Assembly (NCBI GenBank): GCA_021464415.1
Contig: CM038469.1
Span: forward strand, 18,681,901-18,745,900
DNA from: Lonicera japonica
Taxonomy: Eukaryota; Streptophyta; Magnoliopsida; Dipsacales; Caprifoliaceae
Length of the DNA: 64,000 bases
Direction: 5' to 3'
In this document: positions 35,349 through 47,348 of the stretch, in pieces
Layout: every line of letters begins with the position of its first letter
Position numbering within the stretch: the first letter of the stretch is position 1
Notes under the pieces: model-generated
Database searches by the model: none
What the model was told of the DNA's origin: nothing
Seen by the model: the letters and a program-made list of their open reading frames with translations, nothing else
Translations under genes and position numbers: made by a program

Positions 35349-37005
35349 TGATAAACGCATAATATTGTCATGTATAAGCTCTTTAGGGAGTCACTTGATG
35401 CGTTTGTCGCTTTTATTCTGCCTAATTATCCACTTATCTCGAGATTAGTGCCTTAGCGAGTTTTGTATCTAACGTGGCCCAAGTTGGTGTGCATTTCGTA
35501 GTATTCCATGTGTTTGTAGGATTGGGATACAATGGCATTACATAAATTGATCAAGTGTTAGCCAAAAGCTCACAAGAATGCTGATTTGAAGAAATCCCAG
35601 AACCATGATCGATCATGGTATAAGCATGATCGATCATGGTGCAAAAATCTCAACTCCAGAACACTCCATAATCGATCATGGTATTAGCATGATCGATCAT
35701 GCCTTCGGGCAACTTCCTCCTTTCACACCCAAAATGGGCTTTTTTAGTGGGTCAAGTTATTTTAGATATTTAGTTAGATATTTTGCAACCTTTTAATATA
35801 TATTATTTCTTTTAGCTTCTAGGAAAAAAAGATCTTTTCTTCTTCTTTTTTGTACAACTTCTAGAGAGAAGGGAGAGCAAAAAGCTTGTAATTTTCTTCT
35901 TTCCTCTTGTAAGTTACTTTGATTTTAAGAAATGAATGCTTCTTTTATAATTCTTGCTTTGAGTATTATGGAGTAGTCTTTTGCTAAGGTTACGGAGGTG
36001 AATCGCGATATAATATTTGGTGATTAATGGCTCAATCCATGTTTAAAGTTTGAGAAATATTTGTAAATCCTTTTCCTCTTCATTTCCTCCATTCTTTCTA
36101 GCTTTCTAGGTATTTTCATATTCAATCAAGACTTTATATGCCTTGTATATTTAGTGTTTGGTTGTTTATGAACATACAACATATTTATATGGTTCTAGAA
36201 AGCTTGTAGTCTCTTTCCCCCATTCATGGAGTTTTAGTCCTTTTTGTAGAAATTATAAATAGATCATAAAACTCCATAGATGGATTATCAAATTTGTTTA
36301 GCTTATCCTTGATTCATTTATTGATATATTGAGTGCTTTTTACACTTTATGTGATTCTTAGACTCTTTATTTTCTACCATAAGTGATAAATGATGAGTTG
36401 ACAAATTTATCCCATAAACTTCATTCTATTTCATTGTTAGGATTCACTTTTTAATTTTCATTCTTTAAACCATGAGATTACATACACTTTCTTTATGTTA
36501 AATCTTTTTATGATGAGTTTGTCATATCTATCTCGGATTACCTTCATCGGTAATGGGTTGCCTTGCTTCACACCCGTAGCTAAGAGGTAGGAATGATAAA
36601 CTCGTCTTTGGTGGAATGTTGATTGGCTCTTTCTTGATATAGTTTCAATCCGGGAATGAGTCGCCTAGCGTCGCACCCTCTGCTATTGAGAGATACACCA
36701 ACATTCCCCATATCACGAAAAATCTTGTGTTGAAATCTTCGTATGAGCTAGTGATCACCGCCTCTTAAACCGTAAATAACCTCCACTTACCTTAGTGCTT
36801 TCTCATTAATTTTCACAACCGTTTTACAATTTCGTTGTTTCATAACAATTTCAACTTACAAAACCAGATAAAACCATTTTAATCCGTAATCAATTCCATT
36901 CCTTTTCACTTATCCCTGTGGTTCGACACTCGGACTTCCGAGACTATACTATAACTTGGCATGCCTGCACTTGGGCTACCAGAACGCGATATTATCAGTG
37001 CGTCA
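35349..37005 (+). repeat. 5' LTR of the inner Athila-like element
   Basis: 1657 bp. Carries four copies of the dyad ATGATCGATCAT (one with a single change) at 35605, 35626, 35668 and 35689. Confidence 0.95.
35605..35700. repeat. Dyad cluster ATGATCGATCAT in the 5' LTR
   Basis: Four 12-bp perfect or near-perfect palindromes with start-to-start distances of 21, 42 and 21 bases. The same cluster is in the 3' LTR, and a related five-copy cluster lies before the third reading frame. Confidence 0.95.
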
Positions 37006-37011
37006 AGTTTT

Positions 37012-37029
37012 TGGCGCCGTTGCCGGGGA
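37012..37029 (+). promoter_or_regulatory. Primer-binding site (tRNA-Asp type)
   Basis: TGGCGCCGTTGCCGGGGA, six bases after the 5' LTR, fully matches the Athila-type PBS complementary to tRNA-Asp. Confidence 0.9.
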
Positions 37030-37172
37030 CTAAGGCAAAAGGCGGATTCCGGGTTTTGTATAAACCCAATCTTTGTAAGTATCGCTCCATTTAATTAATT
37101 TATTTTTCTCTCTTATTCTTATTTGACTTTGTAGAGTCCCGAGGACCCACTTGAACAAGTTTTCCTAAGCCT

Positions 37173-40100
37173 ATGCAAGGGCGATTGTTCGTGGATATTC
37201 GAATTAGCCCTCCCACATCTCCAAGAATGGCAAACCAAGGAAGAGCGGCGGATCACGAGAGCGATAATGAAGGGGAAGGTGCCAACAATGTTCCTCCAAT
37301 TAGGACAATGAGGGACTACTTTCAACCGCCTCGGGCAACTTCGAACTCGTGCATCGTACTTCCCACCGGACAGGCCGGTGCGTTCTCTTTCAAGCCAGGT
37401 ATGCTTCAGCATATCCCATCTTTTCATGGTATGGAGTCTGAAAATCCATACTTGCATTTGAAAGACTTTGAAGAAGTCTGCTCCACATTTCGTGAGGCAA
37501 ATATAGACGAGGATGTCATGCGATTAAAACTCTTTCCTTTCTCCCTAAAAGACAAAGGAAAGATTTGGCTAAATGCTCAAAGACCGCAATCAATTCGGTC
37601 TTGGCAAGAGCTTCAAGTGGAATTTCTAAAAAAATTCTTTCCCGTCCATAGGACCAACGCTTTAAGAAGGGCGATATCAAATTTTTCGCCAAAAGAAAAT
37701 GAAAGTTTTTATAAGTGTTGGGAAAAATACAAGGAACTTCTAAACGCATGCCCTCACCATGGTCACGAAACGTGGAGCCTTGTTAGTTTTTTCTATGAAT
37801 CTCTCACCCCTGATATGCGTACATTTGTTGAGACCATGTGTAATGGTCAATTCTTGAGTAAGAATCCCGATGAGGCTTTGTTATATTTTGATGAATTAGC
37901 AGAAGGTGCCCAAAATTGGAACACCTATACTGAGGAAGCCAAAGCCAAAACTCAAGGAAGGGGTGGGTTGTACCAAGTATCCAATGAGGATGACATGGGT
38001 GTGAGGTTATTCCAATTGTCTAAGAAAGTAGAGGCAATGGAAGCAAGTAAGCTTAAAGAGGTCAATATAGTATCCTTGAGCCAGTTGTGTGTCATTTGTG
38101 AGAATTCAGGACACACCACCGAGGATTGTCCTACCATTCCCGCTTTTTGGGAGGTCCTCAAAAATCCAGTCCAAGTCAATGCTTTGTACTAGTACAACCA
38201 AAACCGAAACCAAAATGATCCTTACTCTCAAAGGTACAATGAGGGATGGAAGAATCACCCCAATTTCGGTTGGGGAGGAAACCAAGGTCAGAGCCACAAC
38301 CAATACCATCAAAACCAAAGGCAACAACAACCTCAAAACCCTTTTGTTCCTCCTCAGAATCAAAATCCCAACCAAAACTTGGAAGCTTTGTTGAGATCAT
38401 TTGTGGACAAAACGGATCGTGATGTGGGTGAGTTAAAAACTCAAATGTCTAAACTCACCACCGCCCTGGCTACCCAAGAGAAGGGAAAATTCCCCTCTCA
38501 ACCCTTAGTTAACCCTAGAGGTCAAGTTCAAGTCATAGAGGGAGGAGAGTCTAGCACCAAGATAGAATAACTCAAATCTATCACAATCCTAAGGAGTGGG
38601 AAGGAGGTAGACAAAACTATTGTTCCTAAAACCCCAAAGGTGACGGACATAGTTAAACCCACGAGAGTTGAAGAGGTCGTGAGTGAAGAAAAGAAGAGAG
38701 AGGAAGAGAAACAAGGAAAAGAGGATCTCGAAAAAATCAAAAATGGGATCAAAGTTCCATTTCCAGAGAGATTGAACCAACCATCCAAATCTAACACCGA
38801 GATCTTGGATGTCTTTAGGCAAGTGAAAATCAACATTCCGTTGCTTGACGCGGTCAAGCAAATACTTTCGTATGCTAAGTTCCTCAAGGACTTATGTACA
38901 ACCAAACGAAGGTTGAATGTTAAGAAAAATGCTTTTATGGCGGAGCAAGTGAGCTCCATCATGCAAGGCACGAGAGCCCCTAAATTCAAGGACCCCGGTT
39001 GTCCCACAATTTCGTGTGTCATAGGAAATTGTAGGATTAAAAATGCTTTGTTAGATTTGGGAGCAAGCGTGAATGTGCTCCCATATTCGGTCTATCAACA
39101 ATTGGGGTTGGGTGAGTTGAAACCCACGAGGGTTACAATCCAATTAGCGGACCGATCCGTTAAAATCCCAAGAGGGATAGTCGAGTATGTACTTGTCCAA
39201 ATCGACAAATTTTATTTTTCGGTCGATTTTATCATTCTTGACATACAACCCGTGTCAAATCCCGCTAAGGAGATTCTGGTTATCCTTGGTCGACCATTTC
39301 TTGCTACTTCTAATGCTATAATAAATTGCAAGAATGGAATTGTGAAGTTAGCTTTTGGAAACATGACTCTGGAGCTAAGCGTGTTCTCTTTTAGCAATCA
39401 AAGAGATGACGATGATGAAGAGGAAAGCGAACACGTGAACATGATAGAGTCATGTATCCAAGACCACTTTGTTGCAAATTTTGAATTGGGGTCAACGGAA
39501 GGTTATCTAACCACTTCCAATGAACCCGAGGATTGTATGCAAGTGTTTTCCTTGTGTGACAAACAGGTTGAATCCTTGGAGGAAGAGGAAAACACATCAT
39601 CGTCCACCAAAAAGTCTGAAGGACAAATGGATCTCAAGCTGTTGCCTAGCAATTTGAAGTATGCCTTCTTAGGAGCTTCAGACACTTACCCCGTCATCAT
39701 TTCGTTAGATCTCTCGGACGACCAAGAGGTAAGGTTGGTTAATTTGCTTGGTAAATATAAAAAGGCTTTTGGTTGGACTCTTGCCGACCTCCAAGGAATA
39801 AGCCCTTTGATTTGTACACATAAAATTCACTTGGAGGATGGGGCAAAAACATCGAGACAATTTCAACGCCGGTTGAATCCTAACATGCAAGAAGTGGTTA
39901 GGAACGAGGTGTTGAAATTGTTGGATGCAAAGATCATCTATCCAATCTCGGATAGTAAATGGGTGAGTCCAACTCAAGTGGTACCGAAAAAATCGGGTCT
40001 TACGGTAGTCAAGAATGAATCAAACGAGTTGATTCCACAAAGAGTCACCACTGGGTGGCGAATGTGTATTGACTACCGTAAACTTAATGAGGCAACTCGT

Positions 40101-42521
40101 AAAGATCATTTCCCATTCTCCTTTTTGGATCAAACTCTAGAAAGGGTAGCGGGCCATGAATATTACTCGTTCCTCAATGGTTTTTCTGGGTACAATCAAA
40201 TTGAGATCGACCTAGATGATCAAGAAAAGACCACCTTTACATGCCCTTTTGGTACCTTCGCTTACCGAAGAATGCCCTTTGGTCTGTGTAACGCACCGGC
40301 CACTTTCCAACGGTGTATGCTAAGTATTTTTAGCGATATGGTGGAAAGGACTTTGGAAGTTTTTATGGATGACTTTACCGTCTATGGTAAGTCATTCGAC
40401 AATTGCTTGACTAACCTAGAACAGGTTTTGGAAAGATTGTGGAAAAACAATTGGTGTTGAATTGGGAGAAGTGCCATTTTATGGTTACCAAGGGGATCGT
40501 TTTGGGACACATCATTTCGTCAAAAGGAATTGAAGTGGACAAAGAGAAAATCGAATTAATAGCCAAACTGCCGACACCCAAGAATATCAAAAATGTCCGA
40601 TCATTTCTGGGACATGCTGGGTTTTATCGGAGGTTCATCAAGAACTTCAGTTCCATTTCCAAGCCGATGTGCAATCTATTGCTCAAGGACGCACCGTTTG
40701 AGTGGGATGCCAAGTGCGAGGAAGCCTTCGTCTCTCTGAAGCATATGCTCACCATTGCACCAATTATGCAAACACCGGACTGGAGCTTGCCATTCGAGCT
40801 CATGTGTGACGCAAGTGACTATGCAGTGGAGCGGTTTTTGGTCAACGGAAAGACAAGAAACCGAGTGTAATATACTATGCAAGTAGGACTTTGAATCATG
40901 CACAGATGAATTACACCACAATAGAGAAAGAGCTTCTGGCAATTGTTTTCGCCTTAGACAAGTTTCGATCCTATTTGATAGGGTCGCCTATTGTTATTTT
41001 CACGGATCATGCGGCATTGAAGTACCTGTTCACGAAGAAGGATGCCAAGCCGCGGCTTTTGAGATGGATACTCCTGTTACAAAAATTCCATTTGAGCATC
41101 AAGGACAAAAAGGGAGTCGAGAACGTGGTGGCCGATCATCTGTCTCGACTCACTTTTAGGAACAACATTGAAGAAGGCCCGATCCAAGATTCATTTCCAG
41201 ACGAGCAGTTGTTAGCAATATTGACACTCCCATGGTATGAAGACATTGTCAAAATTATCTTGTGACCGACAAGATACCCAAGTCATGGGGTGCACAGGAC
41301 AGAAAAAGATTCTTGAGCGAAGTGAGGCAATTCTACTGGGATAAATCATACCTGTTTAAATACTGTGCGGATCAAATAATCCGACGGTGCATTCCAAATG
41401 AAGAAGTGGAGAGAGTTCTGTCCTTCTGCCATTCTGAAGCTTGCGGAGGACACTTCTCTGCAAAGAAGACTACTGCTAAGATTTTGCAAAGCGGATTGTA
41501 CTGGCCGTCGCTTTTTAAGGACGCACAACGCTTTTGCAAGACATGCCGGCGATGCCAAATGCTTGGAGGCATCTCCAAGAGGAATATGATGCCACTCAAC
41601 CCAATTCTGATGATTGAAATCTTTGATTGCTGGGGCATCGATTTTATGGGACCATTCCCATCCTCCTACGGTAATCTTTACATTTTAGTTGCCGTAGATT
41701 ATGTTTTAAAATGGGTGAAAGCCCAAGCGTGTAAGAAAAATGATCACAAAGTAGTGATCTGATTTCTGAAAGAACACATTCTTGCACGTTTTGGCACTCC
41801 CAAGGCAATAATAAGCGATGGCGGTACTCACTTTTGCAACAGACCATTTCAATCATTAATGAAAAAGTATGGTGTAAACCACAAAGTATCGCTCGCTTAT
41901 CATCCTCAAACTAATGGTCAAGCCGAGTTGGCAAATAGGGAGATCAAACAGATTCTAGAGAAAACGGTAAACCCGAACCGCAAGGATTGGTCGTTAAGAC
42001 TGACCGATGCACTTTGGGCTTACCGTACTGCGTATAAAACAACTCTAGATATGTCTCCTTATCGCATCGTGTACGGAAAACCATGTCATTTACCAGTAGA
42101 GTTAGAACACAAATCATACTGGGCAACTAAGATGGTTAACTGTGATTTGAAAAAAGCCGGGCTTGACCGAAAGTTGTAAGTAGATGAAATTGAGGAATTA
42201 AGAAGAGATGCTTATGACAATGCAAAGATAAGCAAGAAACGTGCCAAAATTTTTCATGATAAATCCATTTTGAGAAAAGAATTCAAACTTGGGCACAGAG
42301 TTCTTGTTTATGATACTCGTCTGCATCTCTTTTCGGGAAAGTTAAAGTCTTGTTGGACCGGTCCCTACGTTGTCCGTCATGTATTTCCTTTTGGGGCTGT
42401 AAATGTTGAGGATCCCAAAACTGGCTACGTGTTCAAGGTGAATGGACAACGCCTTAAGCCGTTTTTGGAATTTCCACCTCGAGAGGAGTCCACCCCTCTT
42501 GAAGACCCGACTTATGCCTAA
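37173..42521 (+). pseudogene. gag-pol of the inner Athila-like element, with stops and frameshifts
   Basis: Gag (37173-38192) has a retrotransposon gag core (FSLKDKGKIWLNAQRPQSI) and a CCHC knuckle CVICENSGHTTEDC. The same frame continues past a TAG (38190-38192) and a TAA (38568-38570) into the protease (ALLDLGASVNVLPYSVYQQL, about 39050) and reverse transcriptase (FMDDFTVYG, about 40363-40389). Frameshifts near 40450, 40870 and 41255 separate RT, RNase H ([20 protein letters not shown]) and integrase. Integrase has an HHCC zinc site (about 41430-41560), DFMGPFPSS, a TGA at 41760-41762, SDGGTHF and QAELANRE, so all three catalytic acids of the D,D-E set are still present. Another stop lies at 42177-42179. 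The product would be the structural and replication polyprotein; it cannot be made intact from this copy. Confidence 0.93.
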
Positions 42522-42621
42522 AAGGCATGGGTCGATTTTGTAAATAATGTTTTTTGTTAGTATTTTTGAGTTTCAGGAATTGTCATCGGAGATTCGGGTG
42601 TCATTAAGTCTGAACGGATCA

Positions 42622-42637
42622 AGTTGAGGGGAGCAAT
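42622..42637 (+). promoter_or_regulatory. Polypurine-tract-like motif 1
   Basis: CAAGTTGAGGGGAG lies between the end of pol and the third reading frame. Nearly the same string recurs at about 44599 and at the true 3' LTR border. In Athila-type elements such internal tracts may act as extra plus-strand priming sites. Confidence 0.55.
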
Positions 42638-42689
42638 AATGTGTTTTAGAGCAAAGAGGGCAAAGAAATTTTTTCTGGCAGATTGGTCC

Positions 42690-42828
42690 ATGATCGATCA
42701 TGGTGGAAAATTTTTCTCAGGCAGCATAAGGCATGATCGATCATGTTATTCCTATGATCGATCATGGGAGTTGAGCAGTTCAGGCAGAGGGCAGCATGAT
42801 CGATCATGGGTTAACCATGATCGATCAT
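42690..42828. repeat. Dyad cluster ATGATCGATCAT before the third reading frame
   Basis: Five perfect copies at 42690, 42733, 42754, 42796 and 42817, with spacings of 43, 21, 42 and 21 bases, the same lattice as in the LTRs. The intervening sequence is unrelated to the LTR cluster. Confidence 0.95.
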
Positions 42829-43128
42829 GGTCCCGTAATAAAACAGGGGCGCCGTTTCTAAATCCCCATTTCTCACTTCTCCTTCTCCCAAATCCTCTCC
42901 AAACCCTAGCCCCTCTTCCCCCATTGATCCCAAACCTTCCCCAAAAAAACCATTTCCATCCTTCCCCACCTAGAATCAACCATCAATTCTCACCAATTTC
43001 GAACCTCAATCATCAAACCCATCCCAAAAATCCCCCTTTCCCTCTCTCCTCACCAATTTCGAGCCCTACCAAAACAAATCTCGAAATTTCTCATCTTTCC
43101 CTCCTCTAAAACATCACATTACTCTTTT

Positions 43129-44325
43129 ATGGCTTCCTTTAACCCTCCTACTAAGCCGCTTGTCATTGAAGCCGCAAGGGGTGGCTATCGCGGATTTCGA
43201 AGCCGCCAAGAATTTGAATGGTGGAACTACGCCTTCAAGACGAGGATAGTGGTGATAGAGAGGCCGGTCTACATTGGTACGCTGGACGATTTCCCCCAAA
43301 GAGCAACGTTTAAGCGATATCCAGAATGGATTACCTACTTGCGTGAACAAGGTACTCAATGTAATCTCTCCATTTGTCGTGAATTTGTTGCAAGTTTAAT
43401 CCCAGTTCCAAATACCCCGTATGCATATGTTGCTCATGTTCGAGGGAAAACGGTCCATTTTAACCTCGAGATTTTGAGTGAGATTACGGGAATCCCGGCT
43501 TTGCCACCCAATGCTTATGACCTCCCCTACTCGGATGGTACCCCTTATGTAGAGCCAACGGCTAATGATTTAGCCACATTTCTAACTGGTGAACCGAGGG
43601 AATGGATTGGGAACCAATTGGATAGGAATAACATACTTGAGGCCTTTAGGACTCTTTGGCTAGTAGTTGCCAACGCTTTGGACCCGACTTCACATACCCA
43701 ACACCTGTACCCTTCTCAAGCGTATGTGCTATACGCTATTGCAACAAACAAGCACTGTTGTTTGCTTCGTCACATTATTGGGCGAATTGCTAGAATCATA
43801 GACTTGATCGCCCACAATGAAACAATCAAATTTGGGTTTTTGATCACTAAGGTATGTTTGCGAGCGGGGGTAACTGAGAGAGATGAGGATGTGAAGAAAA
43901 TGCCTCGAGCACCACTTAACCGATCTACCCAAACTCGAGCCGCTGGTCAATTGAGGAACCAGCCAAGTTCTTCAACCGCACCTCCTCAAGTTGAGTCTGA
44001 AGAAGAGGGGGCAGAAGAAGGAGGAGCAGATCTCCCAGGGCCCTCAAGGCGGAGAAGACGGGCAAGCTCTGGGCCGGTAGATGACACTAGGGAATTCATG
44101 AGAGAGCAGTTTGAGCAGATGACTGCTTTGATGCAGACTGGGTTTGCTAGCATAAATGAGAGGGTTGAGATTATGGTATTGCGTCAGGACCGTTTGGAGG
44201 TAGATATTGCAGCTCAGGTCGAGGCACGAGTTGCAGCTCAGATGGCAACCCACCAGGAGTTCATACGCCAGCAGTTCGAGGCGTTGTACGGTCGTTTTCC
44301 CCCACTCCCACCTCCCGACATGTGA
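43129..44325 (+). CDS. Third reading frame of the Athila-like element (putative plant transposon protein domain)
   Basis: An unbroken 398-codon frame starts MASFNPPTKPLVIEAARGGY. Residues about 20-260 resemble the domain often annotated as 'putative plant transposon protein' (PF20167-like), including HFNLEILSEITGIPALP and a segment around EAFRTLWLVVANALDPTSH. Residues about 285-315 are acidic and then strongly basic (SRRRRRAS), and the last 80 residues look like a coiled coil ending in a Pro-rich tail. It occupies the place of the Athila third ORF, sometimes called env-like, but I see no signal peptide or membrane segment, so a cytoplasmic or nuclear accessory role is more likely. That it is intact while gag-pol is broken is notable. 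Confidence 0.8.
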   Translation: MASFNPPTKPLVIEAARGGYRGFRSRQEFEWWNYAFKTRIVVIERPVYIGTLDDFPQRATFKRYPEWITYLREQGTQCNLSICREFVASLIPVPNTPYAYVAHVRGKTVHFNLEILSEITGIPALPPNAYDLPYSDGTPYVEPTANDLATFLTGEPREWIGNQLDRNNILEAFRTLWLVVANALDPTSHTQHLYPSQAYVLYAIATNKHCCLLRHIIGRIARIIDLIAHNETIKFGFLITKVCLRAGVTERDEDVKKMPRAPLNRSTQTRAAGQLRNQPSSSTAPPQVESEEEGAEEGGADLPGPSRRRRRASSGPVDDTREFMREQFEQMTALMQTGFASINERVEIMVLRQDRLEVDIAAQVEARVAAQMATHQEFIRQQFEALYGRFPPLPPPDM

Positions 44326-45691
44326 TGATATTTGCTAATCCTGAAAACTCTTTAATTAACTATATTTATGCTTAGTTTTACTTTATTTCTTTTTGGGTTG
44401 TATTAGAATTTAAACTTGACGTTAACTTTAGAACTTAGTTTTAATGGTTTAATGTTATGGTTTTTGCTTTTTGAATTCTAATTCTAACCCGTTTTGTGTA
44501 TAGTTGTTGTTTGTCTCTTATTTTTGTATCATGGAAAGCAAAGCCAAAGTAGCGCCCGTGCATTTTCTTGTTCTCTTTCCATTGAGGGCAATGTATGTTT
44601 CAAGTTGAGGGGGGTACGCTATTTATGTCTATTTATGTTGTGAGATTTTTTTTGTTTTGACTTGCTACTGTCTATTTCCATGAGTAGAAAAGATGTGTTT
44701 TAAGATTTTTTTTGAGAAGTTTGAAAAGTGATGATTGATTGATATTTTGTGCAATGAAGACTATTGTTTCATTAGCTTTTGGCATGAATTCATTGATGCG
44801 GATAGGAATTTGAATGATAATCTAAATTGCCTTGCTCCACTTAGTCTCATATCCCGACATATTAGCCTGTTCCGCATACTAGATTGATTTGGTTGTTCCC
44901 AATTCGGTTGTAACACCTAGATTGATGATCATTAAGAGATGAGGAATTTTTGTCCAAAAATGATGGAACCCTTTTCGAAAAGATCCTCCAATGAGAGGAC
45001 AAAAGCATAGCACTTTGATAACTTGGATGACTTTTATCCTAATATTGACTTAAAGTTTCACTTGACTAAATCCTAAGTCTCTTTGTCTAATATTAGGGAT
45101 GGGTATAGGTTGCCATATGGGAAAGGGTGAATAGCTTCCTTTGAGCTCCAATGAATGAGCAAATTATGTAAATTTCATAAGTGAGACCGCTGCCCCCCAT
45201 AGAGATGAAAACCGCCCTGATCTAATTTAGTGAAAATTTCCAAGAAAAGATAAAGAAAGTGCCTAGAATCGACAAATCTTTGAGCTTTCGTTTTTGAAAA
45301 AGTTCTCTCTTCCTTCTTGAATGATTATGACTCTTTGCGTTTATATTGAATTGCTTGAATCGAAATCTAGTATGTGAGCATTGGAGAATATGGGATTGTG
45401 TTCTAAAGGAGATAAGCGAATTAGATGATCATTCAAAAATCCATCGTTTTGGAAAATCGATAGTAATGCCACTTGCTTTGCAAATTGAAACTTGAATCTT
45501 CATTCTCTCATCATTCATCATGATCAAACTTCTAATGTTTGTAGGTATCATTTCTGAAAACCTTCACGAGATGCAACTCGTCTTCTTTGGGAACTTAGAA
45601 GTTAACATATTTTTGTATAAGAATATTAGTTTTTGCAATTATATACTTTTTGTCTTGCTAAGGGACTAGCAAGAGATAAGTTGAGGGGAGT
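44326..45691. other. Non-coding 3' tail of the inner Athila-like element
   Basis: No reading frame of note. A polypurine-like AAGTTGAGGGGGG lies at about 44600. A short hairpin, ACGAG/CTCGT, at 45566-45581 has a counterpart in the outer element at 56451-56467. Both elements then share a phrase of the type GGACTAGCAAGAG before the final polypurine tract, so this tail is homologous between the two. Confidence 0.7.
45679..45691 (+). promoter_or_regulatory. Polypurine tract of the inner Athila-like element
   Basis: AAGTTGAGGGGAGT directly precedes the 3' LTR. Confidence 0.8.
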
Positions 45692-47348
45692 TGATAAACG
45701 CATAATATTGTCATGTATAAGCTCTTTAGGGAGTCGCTTGACGCGTTTGTCGCTTTTATTCTGCCTAATTATCCACTTATCTCGAGATTAGTGCCTTAGC
45801 GAGTTTTGTATCTAACGTGGCCCAAGTTGGTGTGCATTTCGTAGTATTCCATGTGTTTGTAGGATTGGGATACAATGGCATTACATAAATTGATCAAGTG
45901 TTAGCCAAAAGCTCACAAGAATGCTGATTTGAAGAAATCCCAGAACCATGATCGATCATGGTATAAGCATGATCGATCATGGTGCAAAAATCTCAACTCC
46001 AGAACACTCCATAATCGATCATGGTATTAGCATGATCGATCATGCCTTCGGGCAACTTCCTCCTTTCACACCCAAAATGGGCTTTTTTAGTGGGTCAAGT
46101 TATTTTAGATATTTAGTTAGATATTTTGCAACCTTTTAATATATATTATTTCTTTTAGCTTCTAAGAAAAAAAGATCTTTTCTTCTTTTTTTTTGTACAA
46201 CTTCTAGAGAGAAGGGAGAGCAAAAAGCTTGTAATTTTCTTCTTTCCTCTTGTAAGTTACTTTGATTTTAAGAAATGAATGCTTCTTTTATAATTCTTGC
46301 TTTGAGTATTATGGAGTAGTCTTTTGCTAAGGTTACGGAGGTGAATCGCGATATAATATTTGGTGATTAATGGCTCAATCCATGTTTAAAGTTTGAGAAA
46401 TATTTGTAAATCCTTTTCCTCTTCATTTCCTCCATTCTTTCTAGCTTTCTAGGTATTTTCATATTCAATTAAGACTTTATATGCCTTGTATATTTAGTGT
46501 TTGGTTGTTTATGAACATACAACATATTTATATGGTTCTAGAAAGCTTGTAGTCTCTTTCCCCCATTCATGGAGTTTTAGTCCTTTTTGTAGAAATTATA
46601 AATAAATCATAAAACTCCATAGATGGATTATTAAATTTGTTTAGCTTATCCTTGATTCATTTATTGATGTATTGAGTGCTTCTTACACTTTATGTGATTC
46701 TTAGACTCTTTATTTTCTACCATAAGTGATAAATGATGAGTTGACAAATTTATCCCATAAACTTCATTCTATTTCATTGTTCGGATTCACTTTCTAATTT
46801 TCATTCTTTAAACCATGAGATTACATACACTTGCTTTATGTTAAATCTTTTTATGATGAGTTTGTCATATCTATCTCGGATTAGCTTCATCGGGAATGGG
46901 TTGCCTTGCTTCACACCCGTAGCTAAGAGGTAGGAATGATAAACTCGTCTTTGGTGGAATGTTGATTGGCTCTTTCTTGATATAGTTTCAATCCGGGAAT
47001 GAGTCGCCTAGCGTCGCACCCTTTGCTATTGAGAGATACACCAACATTCCCCATATCACGAAAAACCTTGTGTTGAAATTTTCGTATGAGCTAGTGATCA
47101 CCGTCTCTTAAATCGTAAATAACCTCCACTTACTTTAGTGCTTTCTCATTAATTTTCACAACCGTTTTACAATTTCGTTGTTTCACAACAATTTCAACTT
47201 ACAAAACCAAAAAAAACTATTTTAATCCGTAATCCATTCCATTCCTTTTCACTTATCCCTGTGGTTCGACACTCGGACTTCCGAGACTATACTATAACTT
47301 GGCGTGCCTGCACTTGGGCTACCACAACGCGATATTATCAGCGCGTCA
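45692..47348 (+). repeat. 3' LTR of the inner Athila-like element
   Basis: 1657 bp, same length as the 5' LTR, with about thirty scattered differences. The dyad cluster is preserved at 45948-46043 with identical spacing. Confidence 0.95.

Larger units (their letters stand above)
35349..47348 (+). mobile_element. Inner Athila-like Ty3 retrotransposon (12.0 kb), structurally complete
   Basis: Both LTRs are exactly 1657 bp, start TGATAAACGC and end GCGTCA, with the perfect TSD AAACG at 35344-35348 and 47349-47353. PBS, gag, protease, reverse transcriptase, RNase H, integrase, a third reading frame and a polypurine tract are all in order. The two LTRs differ at roughly thirty positions by eye (about 2%), so it is fairly young, yet gag-pol is broken by several stops and frameshifts. 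It may still be mobilised in trans. Confidence 0.95.

Noticed and set aside
35605..35796. Small frame reading MIDHGISMIDHG, duplicated in both LTRs of the inner Athila element
   Set aside because: It is the translation of the ATGATCGATCAT dyads; the 21-bp step keeps the frame open. No independent evidence for a peptide.
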